64,000 nucleotides of DNA from 66-474 sp039923855 (GTDB lineage Bacteria > Pseudomonadota > Gammaproteobacteria > Xanthomonadales > Rhodanobacteraceae), in NCBI GenBank assembly GCA_039923855.1, contig JBDTBW010000007.1, forward strand, positions 8,189 to 72,188, given 5' to 3'. Numbering within the stretch: the first letter of the stretch is position 1; every line of letters starts with the position of its first letter. The notes under the pieces are model-generated. The model made no database searches. It was given only the letters and a program-made list of their open reading frames with translations, and was not told where the DNA came from. Of the stretch, positions 8,640-17,078 are shown in pieces. Made by a program: the position numbers and the translations under genes.

Positions 8640-9197
8640 ATGCAAGCCTTCCTGATCTCCCTCGGCGCGGTCGCGCTTGCCGAAATCGGCGACAAGACGC
8701 AATTATTGTCGCTGGTTTTGGCCGCGAAATACCGCAAACCCTGGCCGATCTGCCTTGGCGTGCTGGTCGCCACGCTGGTCAGCCACGCAATCGCCGCGGA
8801 ACTCGGCGCGTGGCTGGCGCACTGGTTGACGCCCGACGTGCAACGCTGGCTCGTCGGGTTGTCGTTCCTGAGCGTCGCGGTGTGGGCGCTGTTTCCGGAC
8901 AAGGCCGATGAAGATGAAGCGGTCAAGATCAGCGGTCGCAACGTCCTGATCGCGACCATCGTCGCGTTCTTTCTCGCGGAGATGGGCGACCGCACCCAGA
9001 TCGCCACCGCGGTGCTGGCCGCCCAATACCATCCGCTATGGGTAGTGATCGCCGGCACTACAACGGGCATGTTGATCGCCAACGTGCCGGTGATTTTTCT
9101 GGGTGCGCGTTTCGCCGAAAAACTGCCGTTGCGTGCCGCGCGCATCGGTTCGGCGGTGTTGTTCGCCGCATTGGGTGTGTGGATATTGTTTCGTTAA
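8640..9197 (+). CDS. GDT1/UPF0016 family cation transporter (probable Mn2+ exporter)
   Basis: A 185-aa integral membrane protein with six predicted TMs arranged as two repeats. Each repeat carries the family signature, EIGDKTQ near residue 15 and EMGDRTQ near residue 119. The family includes TMEM165/Gdt1 and the Vibrio manganese exporter MneA, so export of Mn2+ (or Ca2+/H+ exchange) is likely. ATG 8640 starts directly at the conserved MQAFL segment. An ATG at 8586 would add 18 unlikely residues but has GAGAAGG from the REP as a possible RBS. I looked for a yybP-ykoY manganese riboswitch upstream and did not recognise one. Confidence 0.85.
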   Translation: MQAFLISLGAVALAEIGDKTQLLSLVLAAKYRKPWPICLGVLVATLVSHAIAAELGAWLAHWLTPDVQRWLVGLSFLSVAVWALFPDKADEDEAVKISGRNVLIATIVAFFLAEMGDRTQIATAVLAAQYHPLWVVIAGTTTGMLIANVPVIFLGARFAEKLPLRAARIGSAVLFAALGVWILFR

Positions 9198-9261
9198 CAT
9201 CCTTGCGCCTTGACGCGACGACGCTTGTCGCGTCCGCAACTCTCTCCTAATCTGCGCCGTC

Positions 9262-10251
9262 ATGTCCGCGTCTCCGCAAGCCATCGTGGTCGGAAGTTAC
9301 GTGCAGGATCACGCGTGGCTGGTCGATCAGTTCCCGCAACCGGGCGAGACGCGCCGCGCGCGCGGTTTCAATACCGGTCCTGGCGGCAAGGGTTTCAATC
9401 AGGCGGTCGCGTGTTTCCGGCAGGGCGTGCCGACCTTGTTCATCGGCGCGATCGGCGAGGATCATCTTGGCGTCAACGCGCGGCGCTTCGCGGAGCGCGA
9501 AGGCATGGAATGCCGCTGGAAGGTTCTCGATGACGCCTTCACCTCGGCCTCCAGCATCGTGGTCGATGCCTCCGGACAGAATCTGATCGCGGTGGATCTG
9601 GCCGCCAACGAAAAACTCGGCGGCCAATTCGTGCGCGCGCAAGCCGATGCGTTCGCGCGGGCGAAACTTCTGCTGACGCAACTGGAAACCGATCTCGATG
9701 CGGTCGCGGCCGCGCTGGAACTTGGCCACGCGGCCAATCTGACTTGCGTCATAAATCCCGCGCCGGTGCATCCCGAACTGACGCTTACGCTGTTGCGCGC
9801 GGCCGACGTGATCACGCCCAACGAGACCGAATTCTCGCTGCTGTGCGCGCGTTTTCTCAACATCGAGGTGCACGCCGACGCGTTGGCGCAGATGAATGAT
9901 TCCACCCTGCACACTCTGGCGCGGCGGCTGACCGATGCCAGCGTCGTGGTCACGCTCGGCCGGCATGGTTGTTTCGTTTCGCACGACGAGCAACAACGCC
10001 GTGGCGATACGGCATCGTTCTATCGAATGTCCGGCGAAACGGTCAACCCGATCGACAGCACCGGCGCGGGCGATGCGTTCTCCGGCGCGCTGGCCGCGGC
10101 GATGCTACGTCTCGAGAACCGCCCGTTCGCCGACGCCGTGCGCCACGCCAACCGCGTCGCGGCAATGAGCACCGAGATCGTCGGCACCGCGCCGGCGATG
10201 CCGCGCTACGATGACGTGATCGCGCGTTTTCGGGACGGGGGTAGCCGATAG
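9262..10251 (+). CDS. PfkB-family carbohydrate kinase, ribokinase-like
   Basis: A 329-aa kinase. The N-terminal PfkB signature is GPGGKGFNQAVA (about 40-51). The C-terminal signature NPIDSTGAGDAFSGAL contains the catalytic Asp in GAGD and the anion hole. TPNETEFSLL is the typical linker motif. Ribokinases phosphorylate a sugar hydroxyl with ATP; the sugar is uncertain, since no rbs or other transport genes are adjacent. It starts at ATG 9262, 65 bp after the GDT1 gene on the same strand, possibly co-transcribed. Confidence 0.88.
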   Translation: MSASPQAIVVGSYVQDHAWLVDQFPQPGETRRARGFNTGPGGKGFNQAVACFRQGVPTLFIGAIGEDHLGVNARRFAEREGMECRWKVLDDAFTSASSIVVDASGQNLIAVDLAANEKLGGQFVRAQADAFARAKLLLTQLETDLDAVAAALELGHAANLTCVINPAPVHPELTLTLLRAADVITPNETEFSLLCARFLNIEVHADALAQMNDSTLHTLARRLTDASVVVTLGRHGCFVSHDEQQRRGDTASFYRMSGETVNPIDSTGAGDAFSGALAAAMLRLENRPFADAVRHANRVAAMSTEIVGTAPAMPRYDDVIARFRDGGSR

Positions 10252-10261
10252 AAATTCTTAG

Positions 10262-10338
10262 CCGCTCGCCCTGAGATATCGAAGGGCGAATCACGAGATA
10301 GCCATTCATGGTTCGATACCTCACCACGAACGGAATTT
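10262..10338. repeat. Extragenic palindromes downstream of the PfkB gene
   Basis: CGCCCTGAGATATCGAAGGGCG forms a stem with CGCCCT and AGGGCG at its ends. It is followed by a second unit containing CATTCATGGTTCGATACC and CACCACGAACGG. Related TCGAAGGGC and CCTGAGCTTGTCGAAGGG words recur near 55860, so this is an interspersed repeat and not a locus-specific terminator. Confidence 0.6.
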
Positions 10339-10360
10339 TCAGCGACCGCAAGGACTACGC

Positions 10361-10894
10361 ATGGCCGATCGACATACCTACCGCTACATCACCGACTGGC
10401 ATCAGCTCGATCCGAAAGACGCCGACGCGATCCGCGCGTTCTGGAAGCGCGAGCAGGCCAATGTCGAGGGTGACGAGGCCATCCGTCGGTTGCAGCAAGT
10501 AACCGCGCACGTGCTCGACGAGAACGACGAGATCGCGGCGGTCTCGACCGCGATTCCGAAAATTATTCCGCGTCTCGGCCAACCGATGTACTACTACCGC
10601 TGCTTCGTCGGCAACGCATGGCGTTCGGGACGGCTGGTGCGTCCCATGTTGCGTCACGCGCAAAGCGTGCTGGAGGGATACGCGCGCGAGCGTGACTTTC
10701 CTTGCATCGGTGTGTTGCTGGAATTGGAGAACGCCGGCTTCACCGGTTCCATGCAATGGGCGCACTGGAAAACCACCGGCTTCACCTACATCGGCAAGAG
10801 CATCCGCGGGCTCGATCTGCGCGTGTGGTATTTCCCGGGCGCGCGTTTGAAGACGCCGGAGGAATTGGCGCGGCTGGCGCAAGAACATTCGTAG
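10361..10894 (+). CDS. Conserved-looking cytosolic protein of unknown function
   Basis: A 177-aa soluble protein that I do not recognise. AAGGA 7 nt before ATG 10361 and typical codon use make it a real gene. The centre (YYYRCFVGNAWRSGRLVRPM, then a helical HAQSVLEGYARE) followed by beta-rich IGVLLELEN and TGFTYIGKS could be compatible with a GNAT-like fold, because acetyltransferases often pair a pyrophosphate-binding segment with this order, but no clear acetyl-CoA motif is visible. There is no signal peptide or TM. REP pairs flank it downstream. Confidence 0.7.
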   Translation: MADRHTYRYITDWHQLDPKDADAIRAFWKREQANVEGDEAIRRLQQVTAHVLDENDEIAAVSTAIPKIIPRLGQPMYYYRCFVGNAWRSGRLVRPMLRHAQSVLEGYARERDFPCIGVLLELENAGFTGSMQWAHWKTTGFTYIGKSIRGLDLRVWYFPGARLKTPEELARLAQEHS

Positions 10895-10904
10895 CGATGG
10901 GCAT

Positions 10905-11012
10905 ACCTTCTCCCTCCGGGAGAAGGTGGCGCGTAGCGCCGGATGAGGGTCCGGTGCTTCGCGGAATGTCGCGCAAGATTCGTACCCTCACCTCTCTCCC
11001 GACGGGAGAGGG
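10905..11012. repeat. REP pair, types T2 and T1 inverted
   Basis: ACCTTCTCCC-tcc-GGGAGAAGGT with the tail GGCGCGTAGCGCCGGATGAGGG, then about 30 bp, then the inverted GTACCCTCACC...CTCTCCC-gac-GGGAGAGGG. It lies between the unknown protein gene and dusB. Confidence 0.83.
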
Positions 11013-11054
11013 CCAAAAGCGTGGCGCTACACTGCATACCGCTACAATCCGCCG

Positions 11055-12053
11055 ATGCGCATCGGCCCCTATTCGATCGAACCGTCCGTCGTGCTGGCGC
11101 CGATGGCCGGCGTCACCGACAAGCCGTTCCGCCAGTTGTGCAAACGCCTGGGCGCGGGGTTGGCCGTGTCGGAGATGACCACCGCCGATCCGCGTTTGTG
11201 GGGTACCACCAAATCGCTGCGCCGCATGGATCATGCTGGCGAGCCCGACCCCGTTTCCGTGCAGATCGCGGGTTTTGATCCAGCGATGCTGGCGCATGCC
11301 GCACGCTACAACGCAGACAACGGTGCGCAACTCATCGACATCAACATGGGTTGCCCGGCGAAGAAAGTCTGCAACGTATGGTCGGGTTCCGCGTTGCTGC
11401 AGGACGAGCCGTTGGTCGCGCGCATCTGCAAAGCCGTCGTCGATGCGGTCGATGTGCCGGTTACGTTGAAAATTCGCACCGGCTGGGATCGCGGGCACAA
11501 GAATGCGTTGACCATCGCTCACATCGCACAAGATTGCGGTATTGCCGCGCTGGCCGTGCACGGCCGCACCCGCGCCGACAAATACGAAGGCGTAGCCGAA
11601 TACGACACCATCGCCGCGGTGAAAACGGCCGTGCGTATTCCGGTGTTCGCGAATGGCGACATCGACTCGCCGCGCAAGGCGCGCGAGGTATTGGATTACA
11701 CCAAGGCCGATGCGCTGATGATCGGCCGCGCAGCGCAAGGCCGGCCGTGGATCTTCCGCGAGATCGCGCATTATCTTTCGACGGGCGAACTGCTGCCGCA
11801 ACCCGACCCGCGCGAAGTGCGCGACATCCTGCTTGGTCATTTGCAAGACCTCTACGACTTCCACGGGGAGGCGCAAGGCGTGCGGATCGCGCGCAAGCAT
11901 CTGGTGTGGTACGCGAAAGATCACGCTGAAAACGCCACGTTCCGCAGCACCGTAAACCGCGCGGACACCGCGCACGAGCAATTGCGGCTCACCCGCGGCT
12001 ATTTCGATGCGCTGGAGGCCGGTGACGTCCAACACTTTGCGGTGGCGGCCTGA
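11055..12053 (+). CDS. dusB: tRNA-dihydrouridine synthase B
   Basis: A 332-aa FMN enzyme that reduces uridine to dihydrouridine in tRNA. LAPMAGVTDKPFR (about 15-27) is the Dus N-terminal signature. The catalytic Cys is in DINMGCPAKKVC (about 97-108). The FMN phosphate-binding region is ANGDIDSPRKA and MIGRAAQGRPWIF. IARKHLVWY in the C-terminal helical domain supports the DusB subgroup. In many gammaproteobacteria dusB is followed by fis; here metK follows after a REP, so that linkage is absent. Confidence 0.93.
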   Translation: MRIGPYSIEPSVVLAPMAGVTDKPFRQLCKRLGAGLAVSEMTTADPRLWGTTKSLRRMDHAGEPDPVSVQIAGFDPAMLAHAARYNADNGAQLIDINMGCPAKKVCNVWSGSALLQDEPLVARICKAVVDAVDVPVTLKIRTGWDRGHKNALTIAHIAQDCGIAALAVHGRTRADKYEGVAEYDTIAAVKTAVRIPVFANGDIDSPRKAREVLDYTKADALMIGRAAQGRPWIFREIAHYLSTGELLPQPDPREVRDILLGHLQDLYDFHGEAQGVRIARKHLVWYAKDHAENATFRSTVNRADTAHEQLRLTRGYFDALEAGDVQHFAVAA

Positions 12054-12068
12054 CGTGAACGCTCATTC

Positions 12069-12134
12069 CCCCTCACCCGAACCCTCTCCCCGCTGGGGAG
12101 AGGGAGACAAGCGCGCAGCGCATGGCGGGTGAGG
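12069..12134. repeat. REP palindrome, single T1 unit
   Basis: CCCTCACCCG...CCCTCTCCCC-gct-GGGGAGAGGG...GCGGGTGAGG: a central hairpin with outer complementary ends, between dusB and metK. It has the same two-level design as the unit at 3139. Confidence 0.78.
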
Positions 12135-12242
12135 ACATCCATACGCTTTCGGCGATGTTTCGCCTGTGCAACCCATCCCATCTCGTTGTATGATGCCCCG
12201 CTTCATTCATCCTTCCATCCGAATCAAGGGATATATGTCACG

Positions 12243-13469
12243 ATGAGCAGCTACCTGTTCACCTCCGAATCGGTGTCCGAAGGCCATCCGGACAAGGTCG
12301 CCGACCAGATTTCCGACGCCGTGCTGGATGCGATCCTGGCGCAGGACAAGCGCGCCCGCGTAGCCTGCGAAACCATGGTCAAGACCGGCGTCGCGATCGT
12401 CAGCGGCGAGGTCACCACCGATGCGTGGGTGGATATCGAAGCGCTGGCGCGCCGGGTCATCCTCGACATCGGTTACGACTCCTCCGACGTCGGCTTCGAC
12501 GGCGCGACCTGCGGCGTGTTGAACCTGATCGGCAAGCAATCGCCCGACATCAATCAGGGCGTCGATCGCAAGAAGCCGGAGGAACAGGGCGCGGGCGACC
12601 AGGGCTTGATGTTCGGTTATGCCTGCAACGAGGCGCCGGAGTTCATGCCCGCGCCGATTTATTATTCGCATCGTCTGGTCGAACAGCAAGCGAAGGTACG
12701 CAAGGCGAAGAAATCGCCGCTGCCCTGGCTGCGCCCGGATGCGAAATCGCAAGTCACGCTGCGCTACGACAACGGCAAGATCGCGGGACTCGACGCGGTG
12801 GTGCTATCGACGCAACACGATCCGTCGGTCAAGCACAAGGACATCGTGGAGGGCGTGTACACGCACATCTTGAAGCCAGTGCTGCCGAAGGAATGGTTGA
12901 AGGCGCTGCCGAAAAACAAGATCCACATCAACCCGACCGGCAAATTCGTGATCGGCGGCCCGGTCGGCGATTGCGGCCTGACCGGCCGCAAGATCATCGT
13001 GGACACCTATGGCGGCATGGCCCGCCACGGCGGCGGCGCGTTCTCCGGCAAGGATCCCTCCAAGGTCGATCGCTCGGCGGCTTACGCTGCACGCTACGTC
13101 GCCAAGAATCTGGTCGCCGCCGGCATCGCCGACAAGTGCGAGGTGCAAGTCAGTTACGCGATCGGCGTGGCCGAGCCGACTTCGATTTCGGTGACAACGT
13201 TTGGCACCGGCAGGATCACCGACGACAAGATCGAGAAACTGGTGCGCAAGCACTTCGATCTGCGCCCTTACGCGATCAACCAGATGTTAAACCTGATCCA
13301 CCCGATGTACCAGATCACGGCGTCTTACGGCCACTTCGGCCGCACGCCGTTCAAGCACACGTATCAGCGCGCCGATGGCAAGACGGAAACCTGCACCGCG
13401 TTTTCGTGGGAGCAGACCGACAAGGCCGATGAACTGCGCAAGGCCGCGGGGTTGAAGAAGGGCAAGTAA
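12243..13469 (+). CDS. metK: S-adenosylmethionine synthetase
   Basis: A 408-aa enzyme making SAM from methionine and ATP. It shows GHPDKVADQISDAVLDAIL (from residue 14), the ATP-binding GAGDQGLMFGYACNE, the P-loop-like GGGAFSGKDPSKVDRSAAY and the C-terminal LRPYAINQMLNL. It is slightly longer than the E. coli enzyme (384 aa), with insertions such as the KVRKAKKSPLPWLRPDAK region. The frame is open upstream, but ATG 12243 starts at the conserved MSSYLFTSESVSEG. It forms the methyl cycle with ahcY and metF 7-9 kb away. A TATGAT box at 12189-12194 could be its -10. Confidence 0.96.
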   Translation: MSSYLFTSESVSEGHPDKVADQISDAVLDAILAQDKRARVACETMVKTGVAIVSGEVTTDAWVDIEALARRVILDIGYDSSDVGFDGATCGVLNLIGKQSPDINQGVDRKKPEEQGAGDQGLMFGYACNEAPEFMPAPIYYSHRLVEQQAKVRKAKKSPLPWLRPDAKSQVTLRYDNGKIAGLDAVVLSTQHDPSVKHKDIVEGVYTHILKPVLPKEWLKALPKNKIHINPTGKFVIGGPVGDCGLTGRKIIVDTYGGMARHGGGAFSGKDPSKVDRSAAYAARYVAKNLVAAGIADKCEVQVSYAIGVAEPTSISVTTFGTGRITDDKIEKLVRKHFDLRPYAINQMLNLIHPMYQITASYGHFGRTPFKHTYQRADGKTETCTAFSWEQTDKADELRKAAGLKKGK

Positions 13470-13585
13470 GAGCTAGCTCGCAGGCGGCTGGGCAATCGTA
13501 ACCAACGAAGCGCAGATCGCGTGCCATCGCGCTCCTGCGTGAATCAATAACGGGCCGCACACCCGGTCCGTTTCCATTTTCTTTC

Positions 13586-13612
13586 GTCATTCCCGCGTAG
13601 GCGGGAATCCAG
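13586..13612. repeat. Palindromic repeat flanking the GIY-YIG gene (left)
   Basis: GTCATTCCCGC-gta-GGCGGGAATCCAG: a CATTCCCGC stem with its complement. The mirror copy is at 13940-13966, so the two copies bracket the broken GIY-YIG gene in opposite orientation. Confidence 0.75.
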
Positions 13613-13633
13613 TTTGTCTATCATCGACGCGCC

Positions 13634-13965
13634 ATGCGTGCCGTAACGCCATCCGTCTATATCCTCGCCAGCCAACGCAACGGCACCCTGTACATCGGCG
13701 TGACGGGTGATCTGGTAAAGCGCATTTGGGAGCATCGCAACAATACGGTGACTGGCTTTACCAACCGCCACGCCGTGCATGATCTGGTTTCTACGAAATA
13801 CACACGAATATGGCTGACACCATTCTTCGCGAGAAGCAATTGAAGAGGTGGAATCGCCAGTGGAATCTGCGCTTGATCGAAAGCGTCAATCGGGAATGGC
13901 GGAATCTTTGGCCGGACATAAGCATGGATGAAAAACGGTCTGGATTCCCGCCTGCGCGGGAATGA
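13634..13965 (+). pseudogene. GIY-YIG nuclease-domain protein (COG2827/UPF0213-like), frameshifted
   Basis: The first frame encodes VYILASQRNGTLYIGVTGDLVKRIWEH, a clear GIY-YIG motif, up to HDLV. Then the frame moves and EIHTNMADTILREKQLKRWNRQWNLRLIE continues in the -1 frame to a stop at 13963-13965. The break is at the T-run 13788-13790 and one missing T would restore a protein of about 110 aa. Small stand-alone GIY-YIG proteins are abundant, repeat-associated and of unclear function; some may process DNA ends. Inverted copies of a palindromic repeat flank the gene, the right one overlapping its end. Confidence 0.8.
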
Positions 13966-13966
13966 C
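13940..13966. repeat. Palindromic repeat flanking the GIY-YIG gene (right, inverted)
   Basis: CTGGATTCCCGCC-tgc-GCGGGAATGAC, the reverse-complement form of the 13586 repeat, overlapping the C-terminal codons of the broken GIY-YIG frame. Confidence 0.75.
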
Positions 13967-13997
13967 GAGAGAAAAACGTACAGCATCGCTGCTATTT

Positions 13998-15095
13998 TTA
14001 TTTCTTGCGGGCCGCTTTTTTCTTCGTCGATGCGCGCACTCTTTTCTTCGCCGGCGCACTCAACCACGCCTCCACATCAAGCTCTGGTGCAACCTTCGCC
14101 AGCACACCGCGTCCGCGCAGAGCGCGTGTTGCCCAACCGGGCCCACCTTCGATAAGATCGCCCCACGCCTCTTCCACCTGCCACGCAGCGCGCTCGCGCA
14201 GCACCGCCAACAATCCGGCGCTTTGTTGCAAATCCTTGTTGGCTTTCGCGGAGCGCATCGCGGGACGCTCGCCGAACACGATCAACTTGTGCAACGCATA
14301 GCGCGCCGGATGCGGCACATTGACCACACTCGTGCCCGCGCTGCAGAACAGCACCGCCTGCTGCACGTCCTGCAACAGATACTCCATGAATTTCAGCGGC
14401 TGCAACACGATGCCGAGCTGCGGATGCCGGTACGACTGCATTCCGCCGCGATGCAGCGGCGTCAGAAAATCCAGTTGGAAATCCGGATCACGCGGATTGA
14501 GCCATGAGCCGCCGGGCTTGCCGTCCAGACCGCCCAGCGGCAGAAAACCCATTCGCAGGGATTCAATCGCTGCATCGGCGTCGATCTCGATATTCGCCGG
14601 CAGCGCGATCTCCAGTCGCTTGCCCGCGTGCGCGAAATCCACGTCCTGCGTCCGCGAGGCGTCGCCCCAATGCACGCCGAGCATGTTGCCGAGCGCGAGA
14701 AACGCATGGGTGCCGATCAGCACGCCACCGGCCTTGAAGAAACCGTAATCGCCCAGCCGCTCGATCACGCGGAAGTGCACAGGCAACACCGGCTCGCAAC
14801 CCAGCGCCATCGCCGAACGCGCCAATGGTTCCAACGCTGCCGCGGGCGCATTCCGCTGTTGCGCTTCGATCAACGCACGCACACGCTCCGAATCCGGGCC
14901 GACATACAACTGACGCAACTTGCCCGAGACCTCGGTGTACTGGAAATACCAGTATGTGCGTCCCTTGACCTGCTTGCTCGCGAACGAGCCGCGCAGGCTG
15001 GCGACCGAGCGCGACAATTCCGCGGCTTGCGCGGCATCGAGCAGTTGCGCGTAAGCGGCTTGCGCGGTCGGCGAAAGCGGCTGGTAACGGGCCAT
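13998..15095 (-). CDS. GSU2403-family nucleotidyltransferase-fold protein
   Basis: A 365-aa protein. The centre has GVLIGTHAFLALGNMLG, then TQDVDFAH with a D-x-D pair typical of polymerase-beta-like nucleotidyltransferases, matching the GSU2403/NTP_transf_8 family. The N-terminal 100 residues are helical, with a YWYFQYTEVSGKLRQLYVG segment. The C-terminus is a Lys/Arg tail (APAKKRVRASTKKKAARKK). The family is poorly characterised and often occurs in accessory islands; substrate and partner are unknown. Only 6 bp separate its ATG from a palindrome, so its transcript may be nearly leaderless. It diverges from the restriction-modification locus. Confidence 0.8.
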   Translation of the reverse strand: MARYQPLSPTAQAAYAQLLDAAQAAELSRSVASLRGSFASKQVKGRTYWYFQYTEVSGKLRQLYVGPDSERVRALIEAQQRNAPAAALEPLARSAMALGCEPVLPVHFRVIERLGDYGFFKAGGVLIGTHAFLALGNMLGVHWGDASRTQDVDFAHAGKRLEIALPANIEIDADAAIESLRMGFLPLGGLDGKPGGSWLNPRDPDFQLDFLTPLHRGGMQSYRHPQLGIVLQPLKFMEYLLQDVQQAVLFCSAGTSVVNVPHPARYALHKLIVFGERPAMRSAKANKDLQQSAGLLAVLRERAAWQVEEAWGDLIEGGPGWATRALRGRGVLAKVAPELDVEAWLSAPAKKRVRASTKKKAARKK

Positions 15096-15101
15096 GCGCG
15101 A

Positions 15102-15134
15102 GTTATACTAGATTTCAAGCGGAATTAGTATAAC
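15102..15134. promoter_or_regulatory. Inverted repeat / candidate operator between divergent genes
   Basis: Perfect 9-bp arms GTTATACTA (15102-15110) and TAGTATAAC (15126-15134) flank a 15-bp spacer. Each arm includes a TATAAC -10-like hexamer pointing outward, towards the nucleotidyltransferase on minus and the restriction-modification locus on plus. The arrangement suits a shared operator/promoter; no repressor gene is recognised beside it. Confidence 0.5.
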
Positions 15135-15227
15135 CATCGTGCAATCCCGATACCCGCAGTCTGAAAGTCGCTTCGGCTCATCCGGGTATTCTTGCGGTGC
15201 ATTCAATCCCAGCAGCGGGGAACACAG

Positions 15228-17043
15228 ATGGAAGATCAGCCGTATCTCTACCGCGCGTTCACCGACGGACACCTCGATCTCACCGGCGAAGGCAAGAGTG
15301 AACGCATCCACTATGTAGCAGTCGGCCATTCCGAACGCTGGAGCGATCCGGAAGAGAAGGTACGCGCGGAGTTTTACGCGGAGCTGATCTACAAGTATCA
15401 TTATCCAGCACAACGCATCGGCATCGAGATCACCGTGCCCGATCGCACGCCCAAGGACAGCGCCGATCTGGTCGTGTTCGAGGACGACAAAAGGTTGCCG
15501 CCTTACGCCGTCATCGAATGCAAACGCGACGGCATCACCGATGCGGAATTCGATCAAGCAACCGAGCAGGCTTTCGGCAACGGTCACGCGCACAAGTTTC
15601 GTGCGAACTATGTCGGCGTGGTGCCGGCCAGTCGCGCCTCTTTTTCGATTGCAGCGACAAGTTTCCGATCCGAGAGCGTCAGAAGAATCGCGTCGTCGAT
15701 CTACCGATCCGCTACGGCAAACCCTTGCGCATCAAGTTCCGCAAGGGCGACGCCGAGCACGATATTGCACCGGTGCCTAAGGAACGTTTGATCGCGGCGC
15801 TGAAAAAATGTCACGACACCATCTGGAATGGCGGTGAGTTCACTCCGCCGGCGGCCTTCAGCGAAATGTGCAAGCTGATCTTCGTCAAGATCGCCGACGA
15901 ACGGGACACCGAACGTGGCCAGCCCTACACCTTCCAGATCACCACTGGCGAGGACGATGCCGCGCTGGCCAAACGCATCCGCAAATTGTACGAAAACCAT
16001 CGCCAACGCGACGCCGAGGTGTTCAACGAGGAGATCAAGGTTCCCGATTCCAAGATTGCGACCGTGGTCGCGCACCTGGAAAGCCTGTCGCTATCGGAGA
16101 CCGATCTCGACACCAAGGGTGTTGCGTTCGAGACCTTCCAGGGCGGATTTTTCACCGGCGATGCCGGCCAGTATTTCACGCCGCGGCAACTGGTCGAGTT
16201 CTGCGTGCGCATGATGCAACCCAGTGCGAAGGATCGCGTGCTCGATCCGTGCTGCGGCTTCGGCGGTTTTCTCTTGCACGCGTTGGATGCGGTGCGCCAG
16301 GAAGCCGACCGCTTGCAGAAACCGGCGACTGTCCAGCATTTTCGCCACTGGCACGATTTCGCGCAGAACAATCTGTTTGGCATCGAGATCAACCGCGACA
16401 TCGCGCGCGTCGCCAAGATGAATATGATCGTGCACGACGACGGCCACACCAATGTCGCGGCCGGTAACGCGCTGCGGCCGCTCGCTGATTTCCCCGCGCG
16501 CAATACCGGATTCAAGCCTGGCAGCTTCGACCTGATCCTGACCAATCCGCCATTCGGCGTCACCACCAAGGATATCGATCTACCTACGCTGAAGGACGAG
16601 TTCGAGCTGTTCAACAAGGAGGCCCCAAGGGCAAGCGCAAACCGCTGAAACAGCAGAAAAGCGAAATCCTGTTTCTGGAACGCATCTGGCATTTCCTGAA
16701 ACCCGGCGCGGGCCGCGCCGCGGTGGTTGTGCCGGATGGAATACTGACTAACTCCCCCCTGCAACCGGTGCGCGACTGGCTATTGGCGCATTTCCAGGTG
16801 CTGGCCGTGGTCAGCCTGCCGCAGTTCGCGTTCGCGCATTACGGTGCCGGCGTCAAGGCCAGCTTGCTGTTCCTGCGCAAGCTCGGCAAGGACGAAACCG
16901 TCGCCGACGACACCCCGATCTTCATGGCGCTGGCGGAAAAGATCGGCTACGACGCCACCGGCCGCGAAACCGCCAACGAGCTGGACGACATCCTGGCGCA
17001 GTACAGAAAGTTCGAGAAGAACCCGAAACCTTTTTTCGTGTAA
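15228..17043 (+). pseudogene. Fused nuclease-methylase subunit of a type I/IIB-like restriction-modification system, two frameshifts
   Basis: The reconstructed product is about 605 aa. Residues 1-150 resemble the HsdR N-terminal nuclease domain, with a PD-(D/E)xK pattern SADLVVFEDD...YAVIECKR. After a linker follows an N6-adenine methylase with motif I VLDPCCGFGGFLLHA and motif IV NPPFGV. Adding one G near 15623 and one C in the C-run 16623-16626 restores a single frame ending at 17043. Nuclease and methylase in one chain plus a separate S subunit recalls BcgI-type enzymes. As read here the protein is truncated and inactive. The start is ATG 15228 (MEDQPYLYRAFTDGH). Confidence 0.82.
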
Positions 17044-17078
17044 GCCCCGCCGTCGCCGGCGAAGCCAAGTGCTTCGCG

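Noticed and set aside
8420..8640. yybP-ykoY manganese riboswitch before the GDT1 transporter
   Set aside because: The region is mostly a REP pair and none of the conserved aptamer motifs was recognised.
12135..12242. SAM riboswitch before metK
   Set aside because: No conserved SAM-I/II motifs could be matched; only a possible -10 box was seen.
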